From positions 1 through 19,976 of the forward strand of contig DASUJB010000108.1 in the NCBI GenBank assembly GCA_036279475.1: a stretch of 19,976 nt of DNA, read 5' to 3'. Below the pieces are notes generated by a model. That model did not search any database and was not told where the DNA came from. It saw nothing but the letters and a program-made list of their open reading frames with translations. A program made the translations under genes and the position numbers. Positions 13,253-19,976 of this stretch are shown here, in pieces. This DNA is from ZC4RG19 sp036279475. Lineage in GTDB: Bacteria; Actinomycetota; Acidimicrobiia; Acidimicrobiales; VFJN01. Position 1 is the stretch's first letter. Each line of letters begins with the position of its first letter.

Positions 13253-15991
13253 TCAGCCGGTGCCGTAGAACAGGCGCTCCATCACGCGCCGGGCCCGGCG
13301 CGTCACCCGCCGGTGGTCCTCGCGGAGCTGGCCCGGCGTGGTGTCGAGGGAGCGGGCGAGGTGCAGCAGGTCGTCGGGTCGGGCCGGCAGGCTGTCCGGC
13401 GTCGTGGGCGCCGAGCCCACCAGCCACCAGCGGTTCCGTGTGCGCTCGCAGAACCGGTAGGCGGTCCGCAGGATGTCGGCGTCCCCGGGGTCGATGGCAC
13501 CGTCGGCCTCCAGGGCGTCGAGCGCCCCCATCGTCGACGGCAGGCGGATGCCGGCCCGCAGCTGCAGGAGCTGGACGGTCCACTCGACGTCGGACAGGGA
13601 CCCGCGCCCGAGCTTCAGGTGGAACTCGGGGTCCTCGCCCGGGGGGATGCGCTCCCGCTCGATGCGAGCCTTCATGCGCCGGATCTCGCGCTCGTGCTCC
13701 GGGGTGAAGGGTCGCTGCCAGACGGCCTCGGCCAGGAGGTCGAGGAAGCGGCGACCGAGGTCGGGGTCGCCGGCCACCGGCCGAGCCCGGGCGAGGGCCT
13801 GGCGCTCCCACGTCTGCGCCCAGCGGTCGAGGTAGGCGCGGTAGCCGACGAGGCTGCGGGCCAGCTCCCCCTGGCGGCCCTCGGGGCGGAGGGTGGCGTC
13901 GATGGCGTAGATGCGGTGCGCCGGCGTCGAGCCCCCCAGGAAGCGGAGCACCCCTCCCGCCAGGCGCAGCCCCTCGCCGTGGGGCCGGCCACCGCGGGCG
14001 TCGTGGACGAACAGCACGTCGAGGTCGCTGGCGTAGGACAGCTCGGCGCCGGCGAAGCGGCCCATGGCCACCACGGCGAAGGGCACCTGCGGGTCCAGCT
14101 GGGCGAGGGCCGTCTCCACGCACGCCTCGGCCTGGGCGGTGAGGTCGGCGCCAACGGTGGCCACGTCGGCTTCGTCGAACACGTCCCGGGCGGCCACGCC
14201 CAGCAGGTGGCGACCGCGCCAGCGCCGTAGCGCCCGCTGGCGCTCGTCGAGGTCCGGCCGCCACGACACCGCGGCGTGGGCGGACCGCACCAGGCTCGGG
14301 CGGTCGAGGGTCCGCAGGCGCTCGGCGTCGGCCAGCCGGGGGATCAGGTCGGGGTTGGCCCCCAGCACCTCGCCCAGCAGGGCGCTGGTGCCCAGCAGCT
14401 GGCACAGGCGTTGCGCCACGTCGGGGCTGTCGCGGAAGGCGTGGGCCAGGGCCGTGGCCCGCCGGTCGCCCGCCGTCAGCTTGCGCAGCCCCAGCAGCCC
14501 GAGGTCGGGGTCGGGAGCGGTCGACAGCCAGTCGAGCAGCAGCGGCAGGAGCTGCTGCATCATGCGCGACGACCGCGTCAGCCCCCGGGTCAGCTCGCGC
14601 ACCGCGGCACGGGTGCGCTCGACGTCGGTGAAGCCGAAGCGGGTCAGCGCGGCCGCCGCCGCCTCGGGCGAGAGCTCGCCTGCGCCCGCCAGGGCGTCGA
14701 GCAGGGGGCGGAAGTAGAGGCGCTCGTGCACCCGGCGCACCAGGTTGCGCCGGCGGGCCAGCTCGTGGTCGAACGCCTCGGTCGCCCCTGCCTGGGGGGT
14801 GCCGCGATAGCCCAGCACCCGGGCGATGCGGCGCCGGTGCTCCCGGACGGCGGGCACGGTGTGGGTCTGCTGGTCGTCCTCGATCTGGAGCGCGTGCTCG
14901 GTCCGCCGCAGGAACCGGTAGGCCTCGGCCAGCCCCTCGGCGTCGTCGTCGGCCACGTAGCCGCCACGGGCCAGCTCGCCGAGGGCGACGAGGGTGGTCG
15001 GCGACCGGAGCTCGGGGTCGGCCCCGCCGTGCACGAGCTGGAGCATCTGCACCGAGAACTCGATGTCGCGCAGGCCACCGGGGCCGCGCTTCAGCTCCAG
15101 GTCGGGCGCACCGTGGCGTGCGACCTCAGCTTCCGCCCGGGCCTTGAGGGCCCGGAGCGAGCGAAGGTCGTCGGCCGACCACCGGCGCTCCCACAGGGCG
15201 GCAGCAGCCGCCTCGGCCCACGCCGCCCCCGCCTCGGCGTTGCCCGCCACCGGCACCGCCTTGATCAGGGCCTGGAACTCCCACGGCTGCGCCCAGCGCT
15301 CCCAGTAGGCGACGTAGCTGGCGAGCGAGCGGCTGATGGCCCCGTCACGCCCCTCGGGACGCAGGTTGGCGTCGACCCGGTAGCAGCGGCGGGTCACGTC
15401 GAGCACCGAGCGGGCGGTGCGGGGGTCGCCCTCGACGAACAGGACGTCGATGTCGCTGGCGTAGTTCAGCTCCCGCCCCCCGAGCTTGCCCATCCCGATG
15501 ACGGCCAGGCCGGGGCTCCCGTCGCCGTCCGGCCGTGCGAGGCGGACGGCCGCCTCCAGCACCTCGGCCGCCAGGTCGGCGAGCGCCGCCGTCGTCTCCT
15601 CGAGGTCGTCGGCTCCCAGGAGGTCACGGGCGGTGATGCGCAGCTGGGCGAGCCGCTTGGCGCGCACGAGGGCGTCGGGATCGGCGGCGGCGGCCACGGG
15701 GAGGGGGGTGGGGTCGTCGAGGCGGGCGAGGACGTCGAGGGCCAGCGGGTCGGCCTCGACCAGGCGGGTGGCGCTCCGGCTGGCGGCCACCACGGTCACC
15801 AGCGCCACCGCCAGCTCGGGGGAGGACGCCACCCGGCGACGGGCGTCGTCGTCGAGCCGGTCGAGGGCCGTGCGCACCGACCGGGGGTCGGCGCTGCGCT
15901 CGGCGAGGGACGCGAGGTCGGCGGCGCCCGGGTGCGTCAGCTCCACGAGCCGAGTCTGCCCGCCGTGCCCGGGGTGTGCCCGCGGTGGCAC
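13253..15991 (-). CDS. glnE: Bifunctional glutamine synthetase adenylyltransferase/adenylyl-removing enzyme
   Basis: Adenylylates and deadenylylates GSI-beta on its loop tyrosine (Tyr402 of glnA here) in response to nitrogen status, with PII as the usual partner in other bacteria. Both nucleotidyltransferase halves are present. The N-terminal adenylyl-removing domain has GMGKLGGRELNYASDIDVLF (Asp180, Asp182). The C-terminal adenylyltransferase domain has AMGRFAGAELSYASDLDVLF (Asp656, Asp658). Each is followed by its companion segments, VDANLRPEGRDG and KRGPGGLRDIEFSVQ in the first half, and DATLRPEGRQG and LKLGRGSLSDVEWTVQ in the second. The length of 912 aa from the GTG at 15991 is normal for GlnE. 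A GTG at 15946 (VELTHPGAADL) is an alternative start giving 897 aa, with CAGACT six bases upstream compatible with a leaderless promoter. Divergent from nadE; no PII gene is in the window. Confidence 0.95.
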   Translation of the reverse strand: MPPRAHPGHGGQTRLVELTHPGAADLASLAERSADPRSVRTALDRLDDDARRRVASSPELAVALVTVVAASRSATRLVEADPLALDVLARLDDPTPLPVAAAADPDALVRAKRLAQLRITARDLLGADDLEETTAALADLAAEVLEAAVRLARPDGDGSPGLAVIGMGKLGGRELNYASDIDVLFVEGDPRTARSVLDVTRRCYRVDANLRPEGRDGAISRSLASYVAYWERWAQPWEFQALIKAVPVAGNAEAGAAWAEAAAAALWERRWSADDLRSLRALKARAEAEVARHGAPDLELKRGPGGLRDIEFSVQMLQLVHGGADPELRSPTTLVALGELARGGYVADDDAEGLAEAYRFLRRTEHALQIEDDQQTHTVPAVREHRRRIARVLGYRGTPQAGATEAFDHELARRRNLVRRVHERLYFRPLLDALAGAGELSPEAAAAALTRFGFTDVERTRAAVRELTRGLTRSSRMMQQLLPLLLDWLSTAPDPDLGLLGLRKLTAGDRRATALAHAFRDSPDVAQRLCQLLGTSALLGEVLGANPDLIPRLADAERLRTLDRPSLVRSAHAAVSWRPDLDERQRALRRWRGRHLLGVAARDVFDEADVATVGADLTAQAEACVETALAQLDPQVPFAVVAMGRFAGAELSYASDLDVLFVHDARGGRPHGEGLRLAGGVLRFLGGSTPAHRIYAIDATLRPEGRQGELARSLVGYRAYLDRWAQTWERQALARARPVAGDPDLGRRFLDLLAEAVWQRPFTPEHEREIRRMKARIERERIPPGEDPEFHLKLGRGSLSDVEWTVQLLQLRAGIRLPSTMGALDALEADGAIDPGDADILRTAYRFCERTRNRWWLVGSAPTTPDSLPARPDDLLHLARSLDTTPGQLREDHRRVTRRARRVMERLFYGTG

Positions 15992-16019
15992 CGGGGCGGC
16001 CCCCGCCCCTGGTGTGACC

Positions 16020-16025
16020 TAGCCT
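16020..16025 (+). promoter_or_regulatory. -10 element for probable leaderless nadE transcript
   Basis: TAGCCT fits the TAnnnT -10 pattern and ends exactly 6 nt before the GTG at 16032, so the transcript would begin at the start codon. No Shine-Dalgarno sequence precedes that GTG and no clear -35 is present. Leaderless genes with this geometry are common in actinobacteria. Confidence 0.5.
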
Positions 16026-16031
16026 GGCGCG

Positions 16032-17753
16032 GTGGCTCGCCTGCGTGTCGCTCTGTGCCAGGTCAACACCACGGTGGGTGACCTCGACGGCAACGTCGAG
16101 CAGGTCGTCACCGCCCTGGAGCGGGCCGAGGCCCGTGGCTGCGACCTGGCGGTGTTCCCCGAGCTGGCCCTCACCGGCTACCCGCCGGAGGACCTCCTGC
16201 TCAAGCCCGGGTTCGTGGGCGACAACCGGCGGGCCCTCGACCGGGTGGCCCGGTCCTCGGGCGCCTGCGCGGCCGTGGTCGGCTTCGTCGACGCCGGCCG
16301 GGACCTGTACAACGCGGCTGCCGTGTGTGCCTTCGGCCGCGTGCAGGCCACGTACCACAAGCGCAACCTCCCCAACTACGCGGTGTTCGACGAGCAGCGC
16401 TACTTCGCTCCGGGCACCGGGACGTCACCTCTGGTCGAGGTGGCCGGCGTGCGGGTGGGGGTGTCGATCTGCGAGGACGCCTTCAGCCCCACCGGTCCCA
16501 TCGCCACCCAGGCGGCGGGCGGTGCCGAGCTGGTGGTGAACATCAACGCCTCTCCGTACTACGCCAACCGGCTGGTGGAGCGGGAGCGCATGCTCGCCAC
16601 CCGGGCCTCCGACGCCTCGTGCGCCCTGGTCTACGTCAACCAGGTGGGCGGGCAGGACGAGCTGGTCTTCGACGGCGCCTCGATGATCTTCGACGCCCAG
16701 GGCGGCCTCGTCGCCCGGGCCGGCCAGTTCACCGAGGAGATGCTGGTGTGCGACGTCGAGGTCCTCCCGGTCTTCCGCAAGCGGCTCCTCGATCCCCGGG
16801 GTCGCCTCACCGAGCCGTCGCTGCCGGTCGTCGACATCTCCTCGTCGCCCCGGGTCGAGGACCCCGCCGACACGTGTCGCGGGGCGGTGGCTCCCACGCT
16901 GCCCCCGGTGCGCGAGGTCTACGAGGCGCTCGTGGTCGGCACCCGCGACTACGTCCGCAAGAACGGCTTCACCGACGTGGCCGTGGCCCTGTCGGGCGGG
17001 ATCGACTCCTCCATCGTCGCCGCCATCGCCGCCGACGCCGTCGGTCCCGGCCACGTCCACGGCGTGCTCATGCCGTCGCGCTACTCCTCCGACCACTCCC
17101 TCTCCGATGCGGAGAAGCTCGCCGGCGAGCTCGGCATCGACCACCGCGTGATCCCCATCGAGCCGGCCCACGCCGCCCTGCTGGAGATGCTGGCGCCCAG
17201 CTTCGAGGGCCTGGAGCCCGACATCTCCGAGGAGAACCTGCAGTCCCGCATCCGGGGGGTGGTGATGATGGCGCTCTCGAACAAGTTCCGGGGATGGCTG
17301 GTGCTCACCACCGGCAACAAGAGCGAGATGGCCGTCGGGTACTCCACCCTCTACGGCGACACGGCGGGAGGGTTCGCCGTCATCAAGGACGTTCCCAAGC
17401 TGCTGGTCTACGAGCTGTGCCGCGACCGCAACGCCCGGGCCGGCCGCGAGGTGATCCCCGCCTCCGTGCTGACCAAGCCTCCCTCGGCCGAGCTGCGCCC
17501 GGAGCAGCGCGACGACGAGTCGCTGCCGCCCTACGAGGTCCTCGACCCGATCCTCGAGGCCTACGTCGAGGACGACCGCACGCGGGCGGAGCTGGTCGGC
17601 ATGGGCTTCGACCCGGAGCTCGTCGAGCGCATCACCCGGCTGGTCGACACGGCCGAGTACAAGCGGCGCCAGACGCCCCCCGGCGTGCGGGTCACCTCCA
17701 AGGCGTTCGGGAAGGACCGGCGGGTCCCCATCACCAACCGCTACCGGGGCTGA
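16032..17753 (+). CDS. nadE: Glutamine-dependent NAD+ synthetase (573 aa)
   Basis: Converts nicotinic acid adenine dinucleotide to NAD+ using glutamine as ammonia donor, the last step of NAD synthesis. The N-terminal nitrilase-type glutaminase domain (about 1-270) shows the Glu-Lys-Cys triad: Glu44 (FPELALTGY), Lys110 (YHKRNLPNY) and Cys147 (SICEDAF). The C-terminal synthetase domain has the PP-loop SGGIDSS (321-327), then PSRYSSDHS, TTGNKSEMAVGYSTLYGD, and KDVPKLLVYEL. The two-domain form ties NAD synthesis to the glutamine made by the synthetases nearby. Length is in the range of the shorter bacterial glutamine-dependent NadE class. Start GTG at 16032 with an apparent leaderless promoter; first gene of a tight plus-strand run with the transporter 27 nt downstream. 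Confidence 0.97.
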   Translation: MARLRVALCQVNTTVGDLDGNVEQVVTALERAEARGCDLAVFPELALTGYPPEDLLLKPGFVGDNRRALDRVARSSGACAAVVGFVDAGRDLYNAAAVCAFGRVQATYHKRNLPNYAVFDEQRYFAPGTGTSPLVEVAGVRVGVSICEDAFSPTGPIATQAAGGAELVVNINASPYYANRLVERERMLATRASDASCALVYVNQVGGQDELVFDGASMIFDAQGGLVARAGQFTEEMLVCDVEVLPVFRKRLLDPRGRLTEPSLPVVDISSSPRVEDPADTCRGAVAPTLPPVREVYEALVVGTRDYVRKNGFTDVAVALSGGIDSSIVAAIAADAVGPGHVHGVLMPSRYSSDHSLSDAEKLAGELGIDHRVIPIEPAHAALLEMLAPSFEGLEPDISEENLQSRIRGVVMMALSNKFRGWLVLTTGNKSEMAVGYSTLYGDTAGGFAVIKDVPKLLVYELCRDRNARAGREVIPASVLTKPPSAELRPEQRDDESLPPYEVLDPILEAYVEDDRTRAELVGMGFDPELVERITRLVDTAEYKRRQTPPGVRVTSKAFGKDRRVPITNRYRG

Positions 17754-17780
17754 GCGGTCCCCGCCCACGACGCCACCGGG

Positions 17781-18719
17781 GTGGCCCCCGATCTCCCCGT
17801 CGCCGGGGCCCGCTGGCAGGCCGACCTGGCCCTGGGGGTGGCCGCCTTCTTCTTCGGCACCACGTTCCTCGTCGTCCAGGACGCCGTCGAGGAAGCCGAT
17901 CCGATGCCGTTCCTCGCCTTGCGCTTCCTGGTCGCCGGAGGCGTCCTGGCGGTGTTGGCCCGTGGCCGGCCCGCCACCCCCCGAGAGCTCCGCCACGGCG
18001 TCCTCGCCGGGAGCTTGCTCCTGGTCGGCTACGTGACCCAGACGGTGGGGTTGCAGTACACGTCCCCGTCGACCTCGGCCTTCGTCACCTACCTGCTGGT
18101 CGTCTTCGTCCCCCTCATCTCCCTCGTGGCCCTGCGGCGCCGGCCCCACCCGCTCACCCTCCTCGCGCTCGTGCCGTCCGTGGCCGGCCTCGTGCTGTTG
18201 ACCGGGGGAGCGGGCACGGCGATGGGTCGGGGGGAGGTGCTGACACTCGGCTGCGCGGTGGCGTTCGCGGCCCACATCGTGGCGCTGGGCGAGACGGCGG
18301 CGCTCCACGACCCGGTGCGGCTCACCTGCATCCAGGTCACGGTGGTCGGCCTGGCCTGTGCCGCCGGCAGCCTCGCCTCCGGCGGCGTGGGGATGTCGTG
18401 GGGGGCGGCCGGTGCCGCCGCCTTCACCGGGGTGTTCGCCACCGCGCTGGCCTTCTTCGCCATGGTGTGGGCCCAGCGCATCGTCCGCCCGTGGCGAGCG
18501 GCGCTGATCCTCCTGCTCGAGCCGGTGTTCGCCGCCCTGCTGGCATGGTCGACCGGTGATGGGCTCACCGGCACCGCGCTGGCCGGGGCGGTGCTGATCC
18601 TGGTGGCCGTGGTGACCGCCGAGGTGGTGCCGGCGTGGCTGGAGGGCCGGCGGTCCCGGATCGGCGCTCCGGCACCGGGCCCACCCGGGTCGTCCGCCGG
18701 CCCGGGCGGGACATACTGA
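17781..18719 (+). CDS. EamA/DMT-superfamily membrane transporter (312 aa)
   Basis: Integral membrane protein of the drug/metabolite transporter superfamily, with two EamA repeats (about 15-140 and 150-285). Roughly ten hydrophobic segments are visible. Examples are LALGVAAFFFGTTFLVVQDA, VLAGSLLLVGYVTQTVGLQY, ALVPSVAGLVLLTGG, and AALILLLEPVFAALLAW with the conserved LEPVFA motif of the second repeat. The C-terminal tail (about 285-312) is Pro/Gly-rich and cytosolic-looking. Family members export amino acids or metabolites; the substrate cannot be read from sequence. The GTG at 17781 lacks a clear Shine-Dalgarno sequence and lies 27 nt after nadE, so co-transcription is probable. The next gene begins 4 nt after its stop. 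Confidence 0.9.
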   Translation: MAPDLPVAGARWQADLALGVAAFFFGTTFLVVQDAVEEADPMPFLALRFLVAGGVLAVLARGRPATPRELRHGVLAGSLLLVGYVTQTVGLQYTSPSTSAFVTYLLVVFVPLISLVALRRRPHPLTLLALVPSVAGLVLLTGGAGTAMGRGEVLTLGCAVAFAAHIVALGETAALHDPVRLTCIQVTVVGLACAAGSLASGGVGMSWGAAGAAAFTGVFATALAFFAMVWAQRIVRPWRAALILLLEPVFAALLAWSTGDGLTGTALAGAVLILVAVVTAEVVPAWLEGRRSRIGAPAPGPPGSSAGPGGTY

Positions 18720-18723
18720 GCCG

Positions 18724-19257
18724 ATGAGGGTCGGCGAGACGATCGAGCAGTCGGGACGCCGGATCGGCGGGCACGCCTGGGTGGCCATGCGGCTGTTCGA
18801 GGCGTTGGGCCGGTGGTCCGGGGTGGTCGAGGACGCGCGCCTGCGGGCCGTGCTGGCCACCGCCAGCCGCCGGTTCGGCTGGCAGGCCGAGCTCTGGCAC
18901 CGGCTGCTCCCCGCGGTGCCCCACCTCCCGTCCGCCGCCCTGGTGGCCGCGGATGCCGACACCGCGGGGCTGCCGGCCGTGCTGGCCTCCCTCGACGCCG
19001 CGCCCGACGGCGAGCGTGCGGCGGTCGTGGCGGACGAGGTGCTGCCCTGGCTGGCCGAGCGGCTGGAGGCGCACCGAGCGGTGACCACCCCGCTGGCCGA
19101 CGGGCCCACCGTGCGGGTGTTGGAGCTGGCCCTGGCCGAGGTGGGCCGCAGCCGCGACGCGCTGTCGACGTGGGTCGAGTCCCACCCGTCGCCCTCCTCG
19201 TGGGGGGCGGGCGCAGCCACACCCGGGGGGGCCGAGGGCAGGCGTGGCCACCCTTGA
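18724..19257 (+). CDS. Uncharacterised, mostly helical protein (177 aa)
   Basis: No family recognised with certainty. The sequence is predominantly alpha-helical: GGHAWVAMRLFEALGRWSG, ARLRAVLATASRRFGWQAEL, a central helix around LPAVLASLDAAPDGERAAVV, and VRVLELALAEVGRSRDALST. The C-terminal 25 residues are Gly/Ala-rich. Regularly placed His, Glu and Trp residues (HAW near 17, ELWHR near 57, EVLPW and ERLEAH in the middle) recall ferritin-like helical bundles, but I could not assemble a clear metal-binding motif. The ATG lies 4 nt after the EamA stop, so translation is probably coupled. The TGA overlaps a TTGACC hexamer preceding the sigma factor gene. Confidence 0.8.
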   Translation: MRVGETIEQSGRRIGGHAWVAMRLFEALGRWSGVVEDARLRAVLATASRRFGWQAELWHRLLPAVPHLPSAALVAADADTAGLPAVLASLDAAPDGERAAVVADEVLPWLAERLEAHRAVTTPLADGPTVRVLELALAEVGRSRDALSTWVESHPSPSSWGAGAATPGGAEGRRGHP

Positions 19258-19404
19258 CCGTCCCGGTATCCTTTAGCCCGCTCGGGGTCCCCTGTGGGGG
19301 ATGCCCTGGCGCAACTCGAGTCGACCGCCCCGACCTCGGGCCCGCGGCCCAGGGTCTCTGCGGAGCTCGCCACGGACCGAGCAACACGCGAGAAGGACGT
19401 CACG
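19258..19404 (+). promoter_or_regulatory. Leader/promoter region of the sigma-70 gene
   Basis: 147 bp with the only AT-richer patch nearby, TATCCTTTAG (19267-19276). TATCCT is a plausible -10 hexamer; TTGACC (19254-19259) is too close (7 bp) to serve as its -35, so promoter assignment is weak. A small inverted repeat, TCCCC-TGTG-GGGGA type, lies near 19288-19300. AGAAGGA (19391-19397) is the ribosome binding site of the sigma gene. Confidence 0.35.
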
Positions 19405-19976
19405 TTGCCTAAGGAGCGCGTCGAGCGCGACGAGGAAGACCTCGTCCGGCTGTACCTCACCGACATCGGGCAGTATCCCCTGCTCACGAAGGACGACGAG
19501 GTGCGCCTCGCCCAGGCGATCGAGGGTGGCAACGCCGCCCGGCTCGAGCTCGAGTCCGAGGGCCGAGCCCTCACGCCCGCCCGTCGGCGGGAGCTGCGCC
19601 GGGCCGCCCGCGAGGGAGAGGGCGCCGAGCGCACGTTCGTCCAGTCGAACCTGCGCCTGGTGGTGTCCATCGCCAAGAAGTACCAGGCATCCGGCCTCCC
19701 GCTGCTCGACCTGATCCAGGAGGGCAACCTCGGCCTCATGCACGCCGTCGAGAAGTTCGACTGGCGCAAGGGCTTCAAGTTCTCCACCTACGCCACGTGG
19801 TGGATCCGCCAGGCCATCACCCGGGGCATCGCCAACACGGGCCGCACGATCCGCCTCCCCGTGCACGCCGGCGACCAGCTCACCCGCCTGCGCAAGGCCC
19901 GGGCCAACCTCGAGGTCAAGTTCGGCCGCCCCGCCACCATGGCGGAGCTGGCCGAGGAGCTCGACATGCCGATCGA
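19405..19976 (+). CDS. rpoD: Primary-type sigma-70 factor, N-terminal 190 residues (runs off the right edge)
   Basis: RNA polymerase sigma factor directing promoter recognition. Region 1.2 is DLVRLYLTDIGQYPLLTKDD. Regions 2.1-2.4 are seen in QSNLRLVVSIAKKYQASGL, LLDLIQEGNLGLMHAVEKFD, FKFSTYATWWIRQAITRGIA and TGRTIRLPVH. Region 3.0 begins with QLTRLRKARANLEVKFGR. This core is of the group 1/2 (RpoD/HrdB/SigA) type, not an ECF factor. The TTG at 19405 is inferred because AGAAGGA sits 7 nt upstream and the protein then begins (M)PKERVERDEEDL, entering region 1.2 within about 12 residues; no region 1.1 is present. Whether it is the essential primary sigma or a group 2 paralogue cannot be settled from the visible part. 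Regions 3-4 lie outside the window. Confidence 0.93.
   Translation, partial: MPKERVERDEEDLVRLYLTDIGQYPLLTKDDEVRLAQAIEGGNAARLELESEGRALTPARRRELRRAAREGEGAERTFVQSNLRLVVSIAKKYQASGLPLLDLIQEGNLGLMHAVEKFDWRKGFKFSTYATWWIRQAITRGIANTGRTIRLPVHAGDQLTRLRKARANLEVKFGRPATMAELAEELDMPI

Noticed and set aside
11325..14405. Upstream extension of the engB frame giving a 1247-residue protein
   Set aside because: The EngB domain fills only the last 220 residues; the rest is antisense to the M28 peptidase and has shadow composition.
19254..19272. TTGACC plus TATCCT as a complete promoter for the sigma gene
   Set aside because: The two hexamers are only 7 bp apart, far from the 16-18 bp needed; only TATCCT is kept as a weak -10 candidate.
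16425..19787. 1120-codon minus-strand open frame antisense to nadE, the transporter and the sigma gene
   Set aside because: It lies opposite strongly supported genes and encodes low-complexity Arg/Gly/Ala/His sequence with no motif; a GC-driven shadow frame.

Overview
The window is about 20 kb of very GC-rich, gene-dense chromosomal DNA. I read it as an actinobacterium, most likely an Acidimicrobiia-type lineage. The grounds are the UvrD helicase with a C-terminal HRDC domain (UvrD2 type), a GlnR-like orphan OmpR-family regulator, the combination of GSI and eukaryotic-type GSII glutamine synthetases, a glutamine-dependent NadE, apparent leaderless starts and a HrdB/RpoD-like sigma factor. The class-level placement is inference. 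No tRNA, rRNA, CRISPR array, transposase or phage gene was seen, and the region reads as core chromosome.

Layout. 1-3.9 kb (+): UvrD2-like helicase, possibly open at the left edge. A recognisable -35/-10 promoter follows, then a possible 37-residue leader ORF whose stop overlaps the start of an alpha/beta hydrolase. 4.07-5.0 kb (-): an MpaB/DUF2236-type oxygenase-family gene, with an 11-copy CCCTCG hexamer repeat directly upstream of its likely -10 element. 5.3-5.56 kb (+): an 82-residue acidic protein of unknown function. 5.7-10.5 kb: a nitrogen-assimilation block. On the minus strand a GSI-alpha-like glutamine synthetase is followed by a GlnR-like regulator with a degenerate receiver domain. 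Divergently, on the plus strand, come glnII (GSII) and glnA (GSI-beta with the adenylylation tyrosine). The divergent intergenic region carries two GTTCAC repeats exactly 11 bp apart plus a hairpin near each start. 10.66-11.32 kb (-): engB GTPase with an unusual Gly/Pro-rich insertion. 11.4-13.06 kb (+): secreted PA-domain M28 metallopeptidase. 13.25-15.95 kb (-): glnE, the enzyme that adenylylates GSI-beta. 16.03-19.26 kb (+): nadE, an EamA/DMT transporter and a 177-residue helical protein of unknown function, closely spaced. 19.4 kb to the right edge (+): the N-terminal part of a primary-type sigma-70 factor, cut by the window.

How the genes fit together. Within about 10 kb lie three different glutamine synthetase types, a regulator of the family that controls them in other actinobacteria, the covalent modifier of one of them, and a glutamine-consuming NAD synthetase. 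Post-translational control through GlnE should reach only the GSI-beta enzyme. The GSI-alpha enzyme carries the arginine linked to glutamine feedback inhibition in Bacillus, so the locus seems to hold GS enzymes under separate regimes. Convergent gene ends are separated by strong GC-rich stem-loops without U-tracts. I found no sign of an unknown defence or mobile system; the most unusual items are the glutamine synthetase/GlnR arrangement, the hexamer repeat at a promoter, and the EngB insertion.
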